64,000 nt of DNA, from assembly GCF_016598485.1 (NCBI RefSeq), contig NZ_JAEMUW010000024.1:30938-94937 (forward strand). The letters run 5' to 3'. A program made the translations under genes and the position numbers. The DNA comes from Micromonospora coerulea. GTDB taxonomy: Bacteria; Actinomycetota; Actinomycetes; Mycobacteriales; Micromonosporaceae. A model generated the notes under the pieces. It ran no database searches. It was not told the DNA's origin and worked only from the letters and a program-made list of their open reading frames with translations. Positions within the stretch are counted from its first letter, which is position 1; each line of letters begins with the position of its first letter. Of the stretch, positions 52,816 through 60,519 are shown one piece after another.

Positions 52816-54351
52816 CTAGGTGGTCGGCTCCATCTGCGGAGCGGCCACGGCCGTATGCGGCGTGGAACTCCTGACGGCGTCCCCCGCTGGGGCGTCGCTT
52901 CGGTCGTGTGGCCGACGAACGAGCAGGTACAGCCAACCCGACCCGATGACGACCGCGGCCGACAGCACGACAATCCAGTTGGTGTACCAGGGCGCATCCG
53001 GGGTTCGCGGCCAGGCAATGTTGATCATGGCCAGTACCCCGTAGACCTGCGCCCCGATGGTGACCGGCAGACCCCACCCGCGCAGCTGGAAGGCGCCCGA
53101 GGGTCGCCAGCCCTTGATGCGGGCGCGCAGGGCCGCCAGGACCACCATCTGGAAGCCGAGGTAGATGCCCAGGGTGGCGAACGAGATGATCGCTGTCAGG
53201 GCGTCGGCCGAAATGATGGACCCGAGGACGATGAGCGCGGGGATGACGGCCGCGACGATCATGGCGTACGGGGGGACCCGACGCGACGGCAGGAAGAAGC
53301 GCAGTGCCTTCGCGCCGATGATCATGTTGTCTCGTCCGTACGAGTACATCAGACGGCTGGCGGCTGCCATCAGGCTCATGGCGCAGGACAGGAACGACAG
53401 CATGACGACGGCGAGGACCACCTTGGCCCCGACGACCCCGAAGGCGCTGTCGAGGATCGTGGTCAGGGGGTCGGGGTCGGTGCCGTCGATGACTGCGGCG
53501 TAGTCCTTGACCGCGAGCAACAGGGACAGGCAGACGAACATCGCCGCCGCGCCGCCGATGTAGATGGTCATGCGCATGGCCTTGGGGATACGCCGGGTCG
53601 GGTCCGGCACCTCCTCCGCGACGTCGCCGCAGGCTTCGAAACCGTAGTACTGGAAGATGCCGATGAGGCCGGCGGCGAGGAACGCGGTGAGGTAGCTGCC
53701 CTGGGAACCGGCGCCGAACGTGTCGAACAGGACGCCCAGGCCATGGTGCCGCTCGGTGGCGAGGAGCCAGCCGCCGACGGCGATGGCGCCGAGCAGTTCG
53801 GCGGCGAAGCCCAGGGTCGCGGCCCAGGCGAGCCACTGCGTGCCACCGAGATTGATGGCCAGGGCGACCGCCAGGATGATCAGAGCGCAGGTGATCGTGG
53901 TGCCGGTTCCCGCGGTGAAGCCGAGGAGCTGACCCAGGTAGGGACCGGCGCCGTAGGTGACGCCTGCGATCGTCATGAGTAGCGCGATGAGGTACACCCA
54001 TCCGGTCATCCACGCCCATCGTCGTCCCCAGAGACGCCTGGCCCAGGGGTAGACCCCGCCGGCGACCGGGTACTGCGACACGATCTCGCCGAAGACGAGG
54101 GCCACCAGCAGCTGGCCGATACCGACGATGACGAAGGACCAGAACATCGGTGGGCCGGCGGTCGCCAGGGAAAGGCCGAACAGGGTGTAGACGCCGACCA
54201 CGGGGGAGAGGTACGTGAAGCCGAGCGCGAAGTTGGCGCGCAAGCTCAGGTCCCGCTCGAACTCGGGTTTGTAGCCGAGCTCGGCAAGCTGTGCCGCGTC
54301 CTGGTCGTGGGACGGGCTGTGGGCCTGGGCCAGTAAGGGTTTCGCGCTCAC
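52816..54351 (-). CDS. APC-superfamily amino-acid permease
   Basis: 511 residues, about twelve membrane helices. N-terminal region LGYKPEFERDLSLRANFALG and FTYLSPVVGVYTLFGLSLA, then GGVYPWARRLWGRRWAWMTG, are typical of the amino-acid/choline/GABA permease (ACT) branch of APC proteins; YYGFEACGDVAEEVPDPTRR is the conserved loop after helix 6. The C-terminal tail is hydrophilic. GTG 54351 overlaps the stop of the 109-residue gene by four bases. As last gene of an operon with a FAD oxidase and Fe-S protein, it probably imports the compound they oxidise; which amine or amino acid is unknown. Confidence 0.87.
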   Translation of the reverse strand: MSAKPLLAQAHSPSHDQDAAQLAELGYKPEFERDLSLRANFALGFTYLSPVVGVYTLFGLSLATAGPPMFWSFVIVGIGQLLVALVFGEIVSQYPVAGGVYPWARRLWGRRWAWMTGWVYLIALLMTIAGVTYGAGPYLGQLLGFTAGTGTTITCALIILAVALAINLGGTQWLAWAATLGFAAELLGAIAVGGWLLATERHHGLGVLFDTFGAGSQGSYLTAFLAAGLIGIFQYYGFEACGDVAEEVPDPTRRIPKAMRMTIYIGGAAAMFVCLSLLLAVKDYAAVIDGTDPDPLTTILDSAFGVVGAKVVLAVVMLSFLSCAMSLMAAASRLMYSYGRDNMIIGAKALRFFLPSRRVPPYAMIVAAVIPALIVLGSIISADALTAIISFATLGIYLGFQMVVLAALRARIKGWRPSGAFQLRGWGLPVTIGAQVYGVLAMINIAWPRTPDAPWYTNWIVVLSAAVVIGSGWLYLLVRRPHDRSDAPAGDAVRSSTPHTAVAAPQMEPTT

Positions 54352-54677
54352 CGCTGACCCTCCTGGCCTACCGGCACCGTCTCCGTTTCGGCCGCCACTT
54401 CGGCGAGCAGCTCCGAGCCGGGGATCACCTTGTGCGCGAAGTGCGCGTGCATCCAGTCGAGGTGGTCGTGCCGGCTGTTCATGATTCTCAGGGTGTCCCA
54501 GTTGGGGAAGGTCTGCTGGAGCACCCAGCGCTGCATGAGCCGGGGGTCCACCTCGTAGACGTGCGCGAACGTCTCCAGAGCCACCATGCTGACCCGGCGC
54601 GGATCGGGCGGGGTCATCTGCTCGGCGTACCGGTACGCCGAGGCAGCCGAGGGGCCGTGCCGACTGACGTCACTCAT
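54348..54677 (-). CDS. Small uncharacterised protein in oxidase-permease operon
   Basis: 109 residues, start ATG 54677 with AGGGA six bases ahead. It overlaps the FAD oxidase stop by eight bases and the permease start by four, so it is very probably translated. No family recognised. It is soluble, with no signal or membrane segment; it contains HVYEVDPRLMQRWVLQQTFP, NWDTLRIMNSRHDHLDWMHA and HFAHKVIPGSELL. The His/Trp/Asp-rich centre could form a binding surface. It might be a small subunit or assembly factor for the oxidase; this is a guess from position only. Confidence 0.7.
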   Translation of the reverse strand: MSDVSRHGPSAASAYRYAEQMTPPDPRRVSMVALETFAHVYEVDPRLMQRWVLQQTFPNWDTLRIMNSRHDHLDWMHAHFAHKVIPGSELLAEVAAETETVPVGQEGQR

Positions 54678-56190
54678 GGATCGTCCCTTCGTCGTGCCCG
54701 TAGGCCCTGTCGAGCAGGTACTTTCCGGGGTTCATGATGTTGTTGGGGTCCAGGGCACGCTTGACGTCGAGCATGACCTGGAAGCCACGACCGAGCTCCT
54801 GCGGTACGAGGTCGACTTCGCCCTCGCGGCAGGAGCCGTGGCACGCGCTGATGGAACCGCCGTGGGCGAGGGCTGCCGCCGCCATGTCGCGCTTGGCCTT
54901 GACCCACATCTGCCACGCGTGGTCGTCCAGGCGCTGTTCCCAGATGCCGACGTCGATCTCGGTGAGGTAGTCCACCCCGGTGTTGCCGGAGGTGTAGGCG
55001 AACATCCCCCAGTCGTCGAACACGTCGGTCTGGCGGCGGAGATCGGCGATGATCTCGTGCCACGCCTTGGAGACGGCCGGGATGTTGGTGTAGTTGACCG
55101 CCGCGTCCTCGCAGTGCCAGCTCATGGGGACGACCTGGCCGTCCTTTGTACGCCCGTGCAGCGGCGTGGCGTAGCGGTCGTGGCGCGCGGCCCAGTCTCC
55201 CTCGGAGATCTCGTCACCCAGGTACCGGGCGCCGTGGTCGCGGGCGATGCGGAACAGTCTCCGCCCGCCCGCGCGGACCTCGTCCTCGTAGCCGTAGAGG
55301 GCAGCGCAGACCAGGGCCCGCACGTCACCAGGCTGCGGGATGTACGCCTCGTCGTCGCGCCGCAGGTAGGCGACCTTGTGCTCGTCGAACAGGACGGCGC
55401 CGGCGAACGTCGCGACACCCGCTCGGGCCAGCGCACCGACGCAGGCGTATGCGTCGTCGTAGTTGTCGAACGCCCAGAACGGCGAGAGTTCGGCTTCCGG
55501 CTTCGGGAACAGCTTCAGGGCCGCCTTCGTAGCGATGCCCAGCGTGCCCTGATGCCCCATGAACAGGTGCTTGAGCTGGTATCCGCTGGAGGACTTGCTG
55601 ATCTTCTGGCCGATGCCGTCGCCGACGTGCATGATCTCGCCGGTCGGGAGGACGTGGTCGAAGCTCAGGACCAGGTCTCTGGTGTGACCGTAGCGTGAGC
55701 CGATGAGGGACCATCCGCTCGTGCCGATGCGGCCGCCGACCAGGGAGCAGGGGTAGGAGGCCGGGTCGTCGGGGTAGAACAGCCCGTGCTTGGCCAGCGC
55801 CTCGTTGAGCTTGAGCATGTTGATCCCGGTGCCGACGGTGACCGTCCGGTTCTCCAGGTCCAGCTCGTGGATCTGGTTCATCCGCTTGACGTCCATCACG
55901 ATCCCGCCGCGAAGCGGGACGGCTCCGTCCGTCAGCCCGGTTCCGCCGTCCCGGGGCACGATCGGGATCCTCAGCTCGTTGGCGATCCGGACAACGTCCG
56001 CGACCTGCTGGGTCGACGTCGGCAGGACCGCCAGGTCAGGCACCCGTTCCGCCCAACGATGCACCGGGAACGGCGCCGGGACCCGGGCTCGGTTGTAGCG
56101 GTCGGTCTTGCTGGTCAGGACCTGGTCGTCCCGCAGCACGGTTCGCAGCGCCCGCACCACCGTGTCCAGGTGGCTGGTGGTGATGGTCAT
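54670..56190 (-). CDS. FAD-linked oxidase, GlcD/D-lactate dehydrogenase type
   Basis: 506 residues from ATG 56190, which shares one base with the upstream stop (TGATG). FAD-binding type 4 (PCMH) domain: VADVVRIANELRIPIVPRDG, GGTGLTDGAVPLRGGIVMDV and GGRIGTSGWSLIGSRYG; C-terminal FAD-oxidase domain ending HALDPNNIMNPGKYL-like (RALDPNNIMNPGKYLLD). Such enzymes oxidise D-2-hydroxyacids or similar and pass electrons to a CCG Fe-S partner, here the gene just upstream. HGSCREGEVDLV near the end holds a Cys that could be redox-active. Substrate unknown; the linked permease suggests an amino-acid-related compound. Confidence 0.85.
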   Translation of the reverse strand: MTITTSHLDTVVRALRTVLRDDQVLTSKTDRYNRARVPAPFPVHRWAERVPDLAVLPTSTQQVADVVRIANELRIPIVPRDGGTGLTDGAVPLRGGIVMDVKRMNQIHELDLENRTVTVGTGINMLKLNEALAKHGLFYPDDPASYPCSLVGGRIGTSGWSLIGSRYGHTRDLVLSFDHVLPTGEIMHVGDGIGQKISKSSSGYQLKHLFMGHQGTLGIATKAALKLFPKPEAELSPFWAFDNYDDAYACVGALARAGVATFAGAVLFDEHKVAYLRRDDEAYIPQPGDVRALVCAALYGYEDEVRAGGRRLFRIARDHGARYLGDEISEGDWAARHDRYATPLHGRTKDGQVVPMSWHCEDAAVNYTNIPAVSKAWHEIIADLRRQTDVFDDWGMFAYTSGNTGVDYLTEIDVGIWEQRLDDHAWQMWVKAKRDMAAAALAHGGSISACHGSCREGEVDLVPQELGRGFQVMLDVKRALDPNNIMNPGKYLLDRAYGHDEGTIHE

Positions 56191-57674
56191 CAGTGCTGCC
56201 CTCCGCAGCCGCAGCCGCAGCCGCTGCTTCCGTTTCCGCAGCCGCCTCCCGAGTGGCAGCCCCCGCCACCGCAACCGCCGCGACCGCGGGGTTGCGGGAC
56301 GCCCGTTCGGGCCGTTGCGGCACGCTTGTCGCCGACCTCGCCGCGGCTGCCGCCGACGGTGATGCCCAGGGACTCCGCCAGCAGTTCGTGCAGGTCGACC
56401 ACGTCGATGTCGCGCGCATCGCCTGCCTCGCTGAGCGGGCGCTCGGACCATGGGCAGGCGCTGACCAGCGTGTCCACGTTCAGCTGGGCGGCCTTGTCCA
56501 GGCGGTTGGCGCTGATGGCCGCGGTCAGCTCCGGCTTCTCCACCGGCAGGCCGCCGCCACCTCCGGAGCAGTACGACCACTGGGTGACCCGGTCGACGTC
56601 TTCGAAGGTGAGACCGGGAATGGCGCGCAGAATCTCGCGGGGCTCCTTCCAGATCCCCTTGCGCTTGTTGAGCCGGCAGGGGTCGTGGTAGGTGATCGTG
56701 CGGTTGACCGGGACGGTGGGCGTCAGCCGCCCCTGCCGAATCAACTCGGCGAACACCTCGATGACGAGGACCACCTCGATGTCGAACTCCGCGCCGAAGT
56801 ACTTCGGGTAGTCCTCCGTGAAGGTGATGTAGTCGTGCGGGTCCAGGACCAGCACGCGCTTTGTGCCCGTCGTGCGCCAGTTATCCAGGTTGTGCCGCGC
56901 GAAGCGCCTGGCCTGGTCGACGTACCCCATCTCGGCGGCAGGGCCTCCGCAGCACCACTGCTCGCCCATCAGACCGAACTCGTACCCCGCGGACTGGAGC
57001 ACCTGGGCGACAGCCCGCGGCACGGAGGTGCGGTAGAAGGCCGCCTCGCAGTCGACGAACAGGATCGTGTCGCCGCCGATGGGGATGTCGAGCCCTTCAG
57101 CCCAGTCCCTGACCCGCTCCTGGCTCACCGGGGTCTGCCCCAGCACCGGCTCGTGGGTCCGATCGTTGGTGCGCTCGTTCCACGACTTCCACTGCGGCTG
57201 ATGGATGTCGCTTTCGACCGCGAGGGCGCGGACGGCCTTGACCACGTCGACGGTACGCGTGCGGAAGCGGTAGAAGTCCCCGGTGAACAAGGTGTTGGGG
57301 CAACGCAGCTCGCACGCCCCGCACTGGGTGCAGTTCACGTAGTCCGCGGCGATGTCGGCGATGTCCAGCTCGCCGCGCTCCATGGCCACGACGTTGGCGT
57401 GGAAGGCGGTGGGGGTCCAGGACTCGTTACGTGTCACCTGCATGACGGGACACACCTCGCGGCAGAACTTGTGGCCGGAGGAGTAGCAGTTGTACGACGC
57501 GTTGCGCCACTCCTGGACGAACTCGCGTGTCTTGGGGTCTGCGAGGGGGACGATGTCCGGACCCTTGACGAGGTCGCGGTACTCGGAGAGTTCCGGGGCG
57601 TTCGACGGCGCGCCCGGCGTGAAGGGGCGGGACAGCGCATCGGCCCCAGCGGGGTCAGTCTGGGTGTCGGTCAC
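56190..57674 (-). CDS. CCG-domain Fe-S protein (GlcF-like) with Cys/Gly-rich tail
   Basis: 494 residues from GTG 57674 (GGAG ahead). The N half has cysteines in NCYSSGHKFCREVCPVMQ and a ferredoxin motif NCTQCGACELRCPNTLF. Two CCG-type segments follow: FVDCEAAFYRTSV with EQWCCGGPAAEMGYV, and YHDPCRLNKRKGIWKEP with YCSGGGGGLPVEKPEL. It should transfer electrons from the FAD oxidase downstream to the respiratory chain. The last 31 residues (about 464-494) are strikingly rich in Gly and hold six Cys and two His (GGCGGGGCHSGGGCGN, then GCGCGCGG). I know no such tail in GlcF or HdrD proteins; it may bind metal. Confidence 0.85.
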   Translation of the reverse strand: MTDTQTDPAGADALSRPFTPGAPSNAPELSEYRDLVKGPDIVPLADPKTREFVQEWRNASYNCYSSGHKFCREVCPVMQVTRNESWTPTAFHANVVAMERGELDIADIAADYVNCTQCGACELRCPNTLFTGDFYRFRTRTVDVVKAVRALAVESDIHQPQWKSWNERTNDRTHEPVLGQTPVSQERVRDWAEGLDIPIGGDTILFVDCEAAFYRTSVPRAVAQVLQSAGYEFGLMGEQWCCGGPAAEMGYVDQARRFARHNLDNWRTTGTKRVLVLDPHDYITFTEDYPKYFGAEFDIEVVLVIEVFAELIRQGRLTPTVPVNRTITYHDPCRLNKRKGIWKEPREILRAIPGLTFEDVDRVTQWSYCSGGGGGLPVEKPELTAAISANRLDKAAQLNVDTLVSACPWSERPLSEAGDARDIDVVDLHELLAESLGITVGGSRGEVGDKRAATARTGVPQPRGRGGCGGGGCHSGGGCGNGSSGCGCGCGGQH

Positions 57675-57707
57675 AGGCTCTCCTGATGGATGCTGATGTG
57701 ACGCCCG

Positions 57708-57736
57708 ACACTAGACGGCCAAAACTATGAAATCAA
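57708..57736 (-). promoter_or_regulatory. Predicted promoter of the Fe-S/FAD oxidase operon
   Basis: On the minus strand TTGATT (57736-57731), a 17-base spacer, then TAGTGT (57713-57708). The expected start lies about 27 bases before the GTG at 57674. It is in a notably AT-rich patch and overlaps the inverted repeat at 57719-57744. Confidence 0.55.
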
Positions 57737-57744
57737 TGGTTTGG
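57719..57744. promoter_or_regulatory. Inverted repeat, candidate GntR operator
   Basis: CCAAAAC and GGTTTGG (6 of 7 paired) flank an AT-rich centre. It covers the spacer and -35 of the minus-strand promoter and lies upstream of the divergent GntR gene, a fitting place for repression by that regulator. Confidence 0.42.
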
Positions 57745-57828
57745 GATTAGGGTTTTTGTCGTCTGGGATGATGTCGCCGTGATGTCTTGAGGCAGCCGGC
57801 GCACCCCGAACGGGAGGAACGAGGCTCT

Positions 57829-58626
57829 ATGACACTGCTATCGGGTGTCGCCCACCGGGCCGTCTTCGCGCCCTTGGACGACGGCGCCGCCCGAAGTGAG
57901 GCCGTGGTCCGCAGGCTCGGCGGCGCCATCGCGCTCGGCCTCATCGTCGACGGGGAGCAGTTGCCCCCGGAAGTCGAACTCGCCACCTCCCTCAACGTGT
58001 CCACCATGACCCTGCGAGACGCGCTCAGCGACCTCCGCGCCCGGGGCCTGGTGAGAACTCGCCGCGGCCGCGCCGGGGGGACGTTCGTACATGCCTCCCC
58101 TGACGCGCTCTCGGACCTGACCCACGCCCGGCTCGCAGAGCTGGGCACCGCCGATCTTCGCGAGATGGGGGACTTTCACGCCGCGGTCGCAGGGGCGGCG
58201 GCCCGGCTTGCGGCGTCCCGAGCCTCCCGCAAAGAGATTGGGCGTCTCCACGAGATCGTCGATCAATTCGCGGCCGCTGGCCAGAACACCGACCAGCGCC
58301 GCCTGGACGGTCGTTTCTACATAGAGGTCGCCGCATGCGCACAGTCCGTCCGCTTCACCATGCAGGAGATCGACCTGCAGGTAGAGGCCGGGCAGCTGCC
58401 GTGGCCTACCGCAGGATCACCAGAGCGTCTTGACCAGACGGCTCAGGCTCATCGGGCAGTCGTCGACGCGATCGCGGCGCGAGACGCCGACGGCGCCCGC
58501 AGGCTCACGGAGGCCCTTATCGCCATGCGCACCATGTGGCTGATCACCCTGCGACTGCGGCTCGCTGCCGACGTCGAGACCGGTGTCGGCTCGACCGGGC
58601 AAGCCGCTCAGGAGGTGCTCCAGTGA
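57829..58626 (+). CDS. GntR/FadR-family regulator with degenerate FCD domain
   Basis: 265 residues; ATG 57829 is chosen since GGGAGGAACGAGG precedes it and the longer start at 57787 lacks one. Winged helix: LGGAIALGLIVDGEQLPPEV, TSLNVSTMTLRDALSDLRAR, GLVRTRRGRAGGTFV. The C half is an FCD-type helical sensor, but two of the usual metal-binding His look lost: the FH position reads RFYIEVAACAQS and the final RAHL-type His reads LTEALI; the AHRAVVDAI His remains. The gene overlaps a stand-alone Cache protein by four bases, suggesting that ligand sensing may involve the partner. It likely controls the divergent oxidase operon. Confidence 0.86.
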   Translation: MTLLSGVAHRAVFAPLDDGAARSEAVVRRLGGAIALGLIVDGEQLPPEVELATSLNVSTMTLRDALSDLRARGLVRTRRGRAGGTFVHASPDALSDLTHARLAELGTADLREMGDFHAAVAGAAARLAASRASRKEIGRLHEIVDQFAAAGQNTDQRRLDGRFYIEVAACAQSVRFTMQEIDLQVEAGQLPWPTAGSPERLDQTAQAHRAVVDAIAARDADGARRLTEALIAMRTMWLITLRLRLAADVETGVGSTGQAAQEVLQ

Positions 58627-59336
58627 CTACGGAATCACGGGATGTCTCGCAGGTCAGCGCTGTCGTCGCCGGGCCGGTCGAGGCAGTCTTCGACAAAGTG
58701 ATGACGCTGCACGACGAGGCGCTGCGATGCCACCGCGCTGCGCGGGCGCGCGGGAACCGTCTGCGGAGCATGGATATCGCCGGGTTGGCGCAGTCGATGC
58801 GGGACATGCTCGCGGGCCCACAGCAGATCGTGGTGGGCGTGGGCATGATCGTCGCGCCCGGGCTCCTGTCCGACGTTCCCCTTTACCTGGAATGGTGGCA
58901 GCGTGAGTCCTCGCTGGAGCCCCCCAAGCCGTTGAAGGTGGACCTCAACCCATCCAGCCTCGGCTTCTACGACTACGCGGCGGCGGAGTGGTTCGAGGTG
59001 CCCCGCCGGTCCGGGAAGCGTCACATTGTGGGTCCATATGTCGACGTCCACGGCACCGGCCGCTACATCATGACCCTGACCGCTCCCGTGATCGACGACG
59101 GGCAGCTTCTGGGCGTGGTGGGCGCCGATGTCACCGTCGGTAACTTCGAAACCCTTCTGCTGCGGGCGTTGCAACCTGAACGAACCCATGTGGTAATCGT
59201 CAACGCGGAAGACCGCGTTGTCATGTCCACCTCGGCGCGGTATCTCACCGGGTCGCTCTTGGCCGATGGCCGGGATCGTTCAACCACCCATGAGATGCCG
59301 GGCATTCCTTGGCGCCTGCAGATTGTGGACTCTTAA
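58623..59336 (+). CDS. Stand-alone Cache-domain sensor protein
   Basis: 237 residues from GTG 58623 overlapping the GntR stop. A helical N part (EAVFDKVMTLHDEALRCHRA) leads into a Cache/PDC-like fold: VVGVGMIVAPGLLSDVPLYL, WWQRESSLEPPKPLKVDLNP, EWFEVPRRSGKRHIVGPYVD, YIMTLTAPVIDDGQLLGVVG, and AEDRVVMSTSARYLTG. Cache domains normally sense small molecules outside the cell in chemoreceptors and kinases. Here there is no signal, membrane segment or output domain, so it acts in the cytoplasm, presumably with the GntR regulator. Confidence 0.8.
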   Translation: MTTESRDVSQVSAVVAGPVEAVFDKVMTLHDEALRCHRAARARGNRLRSMDIAGLAQSMRDMLAGPQQIVVGVGMIVAPGLLSDVPLYLEWWQRESSLEPPKPLKVDLNPSSLGFYDYAAAEWFEVPRRSGKRHIVGPYVDVHGTGRYIMTLTAPVIDDGQLLGVVGADVTVGNFETLLLRALQPERTHVVIVNAEDRVVMSTSARYLTGSLLADGRDRSTTHEMPGIPWRLQIVDS

Positions 59337-59358
59337 CCGGCTCCTGTCCGGCTGCCCG

Positions 59359-60381
59359 TCAGCGAGTAGTGTCCCGCCAGCGGATCTCCGGGCGGACCGT
59401 CTCCTGCCGTAGTGGTGGATCTGGTTCCTGAATACGACGGAGGAGCAGATCGACACTTCGCCGTCCCAACTCCTCCATCCGGAGGTCGAGGCCGGTGATC
59501 GGCGGCCGGTGCAGCCGTACGAGGTCGCTGTCGGTCAACGCCGCCAGTTGGAGATCCTCCGGCATGCGTAGGCCGACCATCTCGGCCGCCTCGGCGACAC
59601 CGATGGCGAAGCGGGTGGCGGCGACCACGAACGCGTCGGGTCGGTCAGGTGCATCGAGCAGCGGACCCGCCAGCTCTTGTGCACCTGTGGCGCCAGCGCC
59701 CTCGTAGAGGCTGTACAGCCGCATCTGGCTCCCCGTGCGCGCACACCAAGCCTCGTACGCCTGGCGGGAGAACCTGTTCCAGGCGTTGTCCTCTGTGCCG
59801 CTCACCATGACGACCGCCGTCGCGCCATGAGCGTGCAGGTGTTCCAAGAGCTGGGTGACGGCTGCGCCGTAGTCGACCCGCACCGACCAGGCGTCCTCAG
59901 GATGGTCAGGGTCGACGTCCGCGCACACGACGGGTACGCCCCGGCTGTGCAGCTCCCTGAGCAAGGCGTCGCTGCCGTACGGCGCCTCGACGATGCAGCC
60001 GTCCATCGGGACGCGTTGCGAGTCCACGTTCAGCAGGTCCGGGACGTGTACGAGGCCTCGGCCAGTCGCCAGGGTGGCGGCCGCGACCGCACCGGAGAAC
60101 CGGGTGAACGTTTCTGTGCCGGCAAGCGACCCGGCGACGGCGTCGCGCGGGCGAAGCACCAGGCCGAGCAGGCCTGACTCACCCGTACGGAGCGAGCGGG
60201 CCGAGGGGTTGGCGCGGTATCCGAGCGCCGCCGCCGCCTCCTGGACGCGGGCCGAGGTTTCCGCGGAGATCCGACGTCTCCCGCTGAACACGTGAGAAAC
60301 CGTGCTGATGGAGACGCCGGCCCTGTCCGCCACGTCCCGGATCGTCACTCTCGGGGGTCGAGCGGAGGAAGCAACGGTCAC
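59359..60381 (-). CDS. LacI-family transcriptional regulator of MHS transporter and amidase
   Basis: 340 residues from GTG 60381. HTH: VTIRDVADRAGVSISTVSHV, hinge LGYRANPSARSLRTG; sensor domain with LVLRPRDAVAGSL, GCIVEAPYGSDALLREL, VRVDYGAAVTQLLEHLHAHG, LAALTDSDLVRLHRPPITGL. No ribosome site precedes the GTG and a CATAAT -10 ends six bases ahead, so the mRNA may be leaderless. It is divergent from the transporter gene, with a LacI-like site in the promoter there. Stop lies 22 bases from the convergent Cache gene. Confidence 0.88.
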   Translation of the reverse strand: MTVASSARPPRVTIRDVADRAGVSISTVSHVFSGRRRISAETSARVQEAAAALGYRANPSARSLRTGESGLLGLVLRPRDAVAGSLAGTETFTRFSGAVAAATLATGRGLVHVPDLLNVDSQRVPMDGCIVEAPYGSDALLRELHSRGVPVVCADVDPDHPEDAWSVRVDYGAAVTQLLEHLHAHGATAVVMVSGTEDNAWNRFSRQAYEAWCARTGSQMRLYSLYEGAGATGAQELAGPLLDAPDRPDAFVVAATRFAIGVAEAAEMVGLRMPEDLQLAALTDSDLVRLHRPPITGLDLRMEELGRRSVDLLLRRIQEPDPPLRQETVRPEIRWRDTTR

Positions 60382-60387
60382 ATGCCG

Positions 60388-60393
60388 ATTATG
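60388..60393 (-). promoter_or_regulatory. Candidate -10 (CATAAT) giving a leaderless lacI transcript
   Basis: CATAAT on the minus strand with six bases before GTG 60381, so transcription would begin at or next to the start codon. No good -35 is seen. Leaderless transcripts are common in actinomycetes. Confidence 0.38.
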
Positions 60394-60447
60394 CCCCCGG
60401 CTGATGACTCACCTGCGACCGGCAGGCAACGGCCCTCACCGTGACCG

Positions 60448-60477
60448 TTGACACACGCCGGCCTGGGCCCATAGGGT
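60448..60477 (+). promoter_or_regulatory. Predicted promoter of the MHS transporter-amidase operon
   Basis: TTGACA (60448-60453), 18-base spacer, TAGGGT (60472-60477). Predicted start near 60484, just before the operator at 60488-60501. Confidence 0.6.
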
Positions 60478-60487
60478 CTCGCAACAA

Positions 60488-60501
60488 TCAAATCGTTTTG
60501 A
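60488..60501. promoter_or_regulatory. LacI-like operator TCAAATCGTTTTGA
   Basis: Inverted repeat TCAAA/TTTGA around a TCGT core (12 of 14 positions symmetric) at about +4 to +17 of the predicted transcript. The divergent LacI protein (59359-60381) is the obvious binder. Confidence 0.58.
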
Positions 60502-60519
60502 CAGGGAGGGGTGAGCGAC

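Noticed and set aside
56193..56290. Repeated CCGCAG/CCGCCA units that look like a short tandem repeat
   Set aside because: They encode the Cys/Gly tail of the Fe-S protein in frame; reported as part of that gene rather than as a repeat element.
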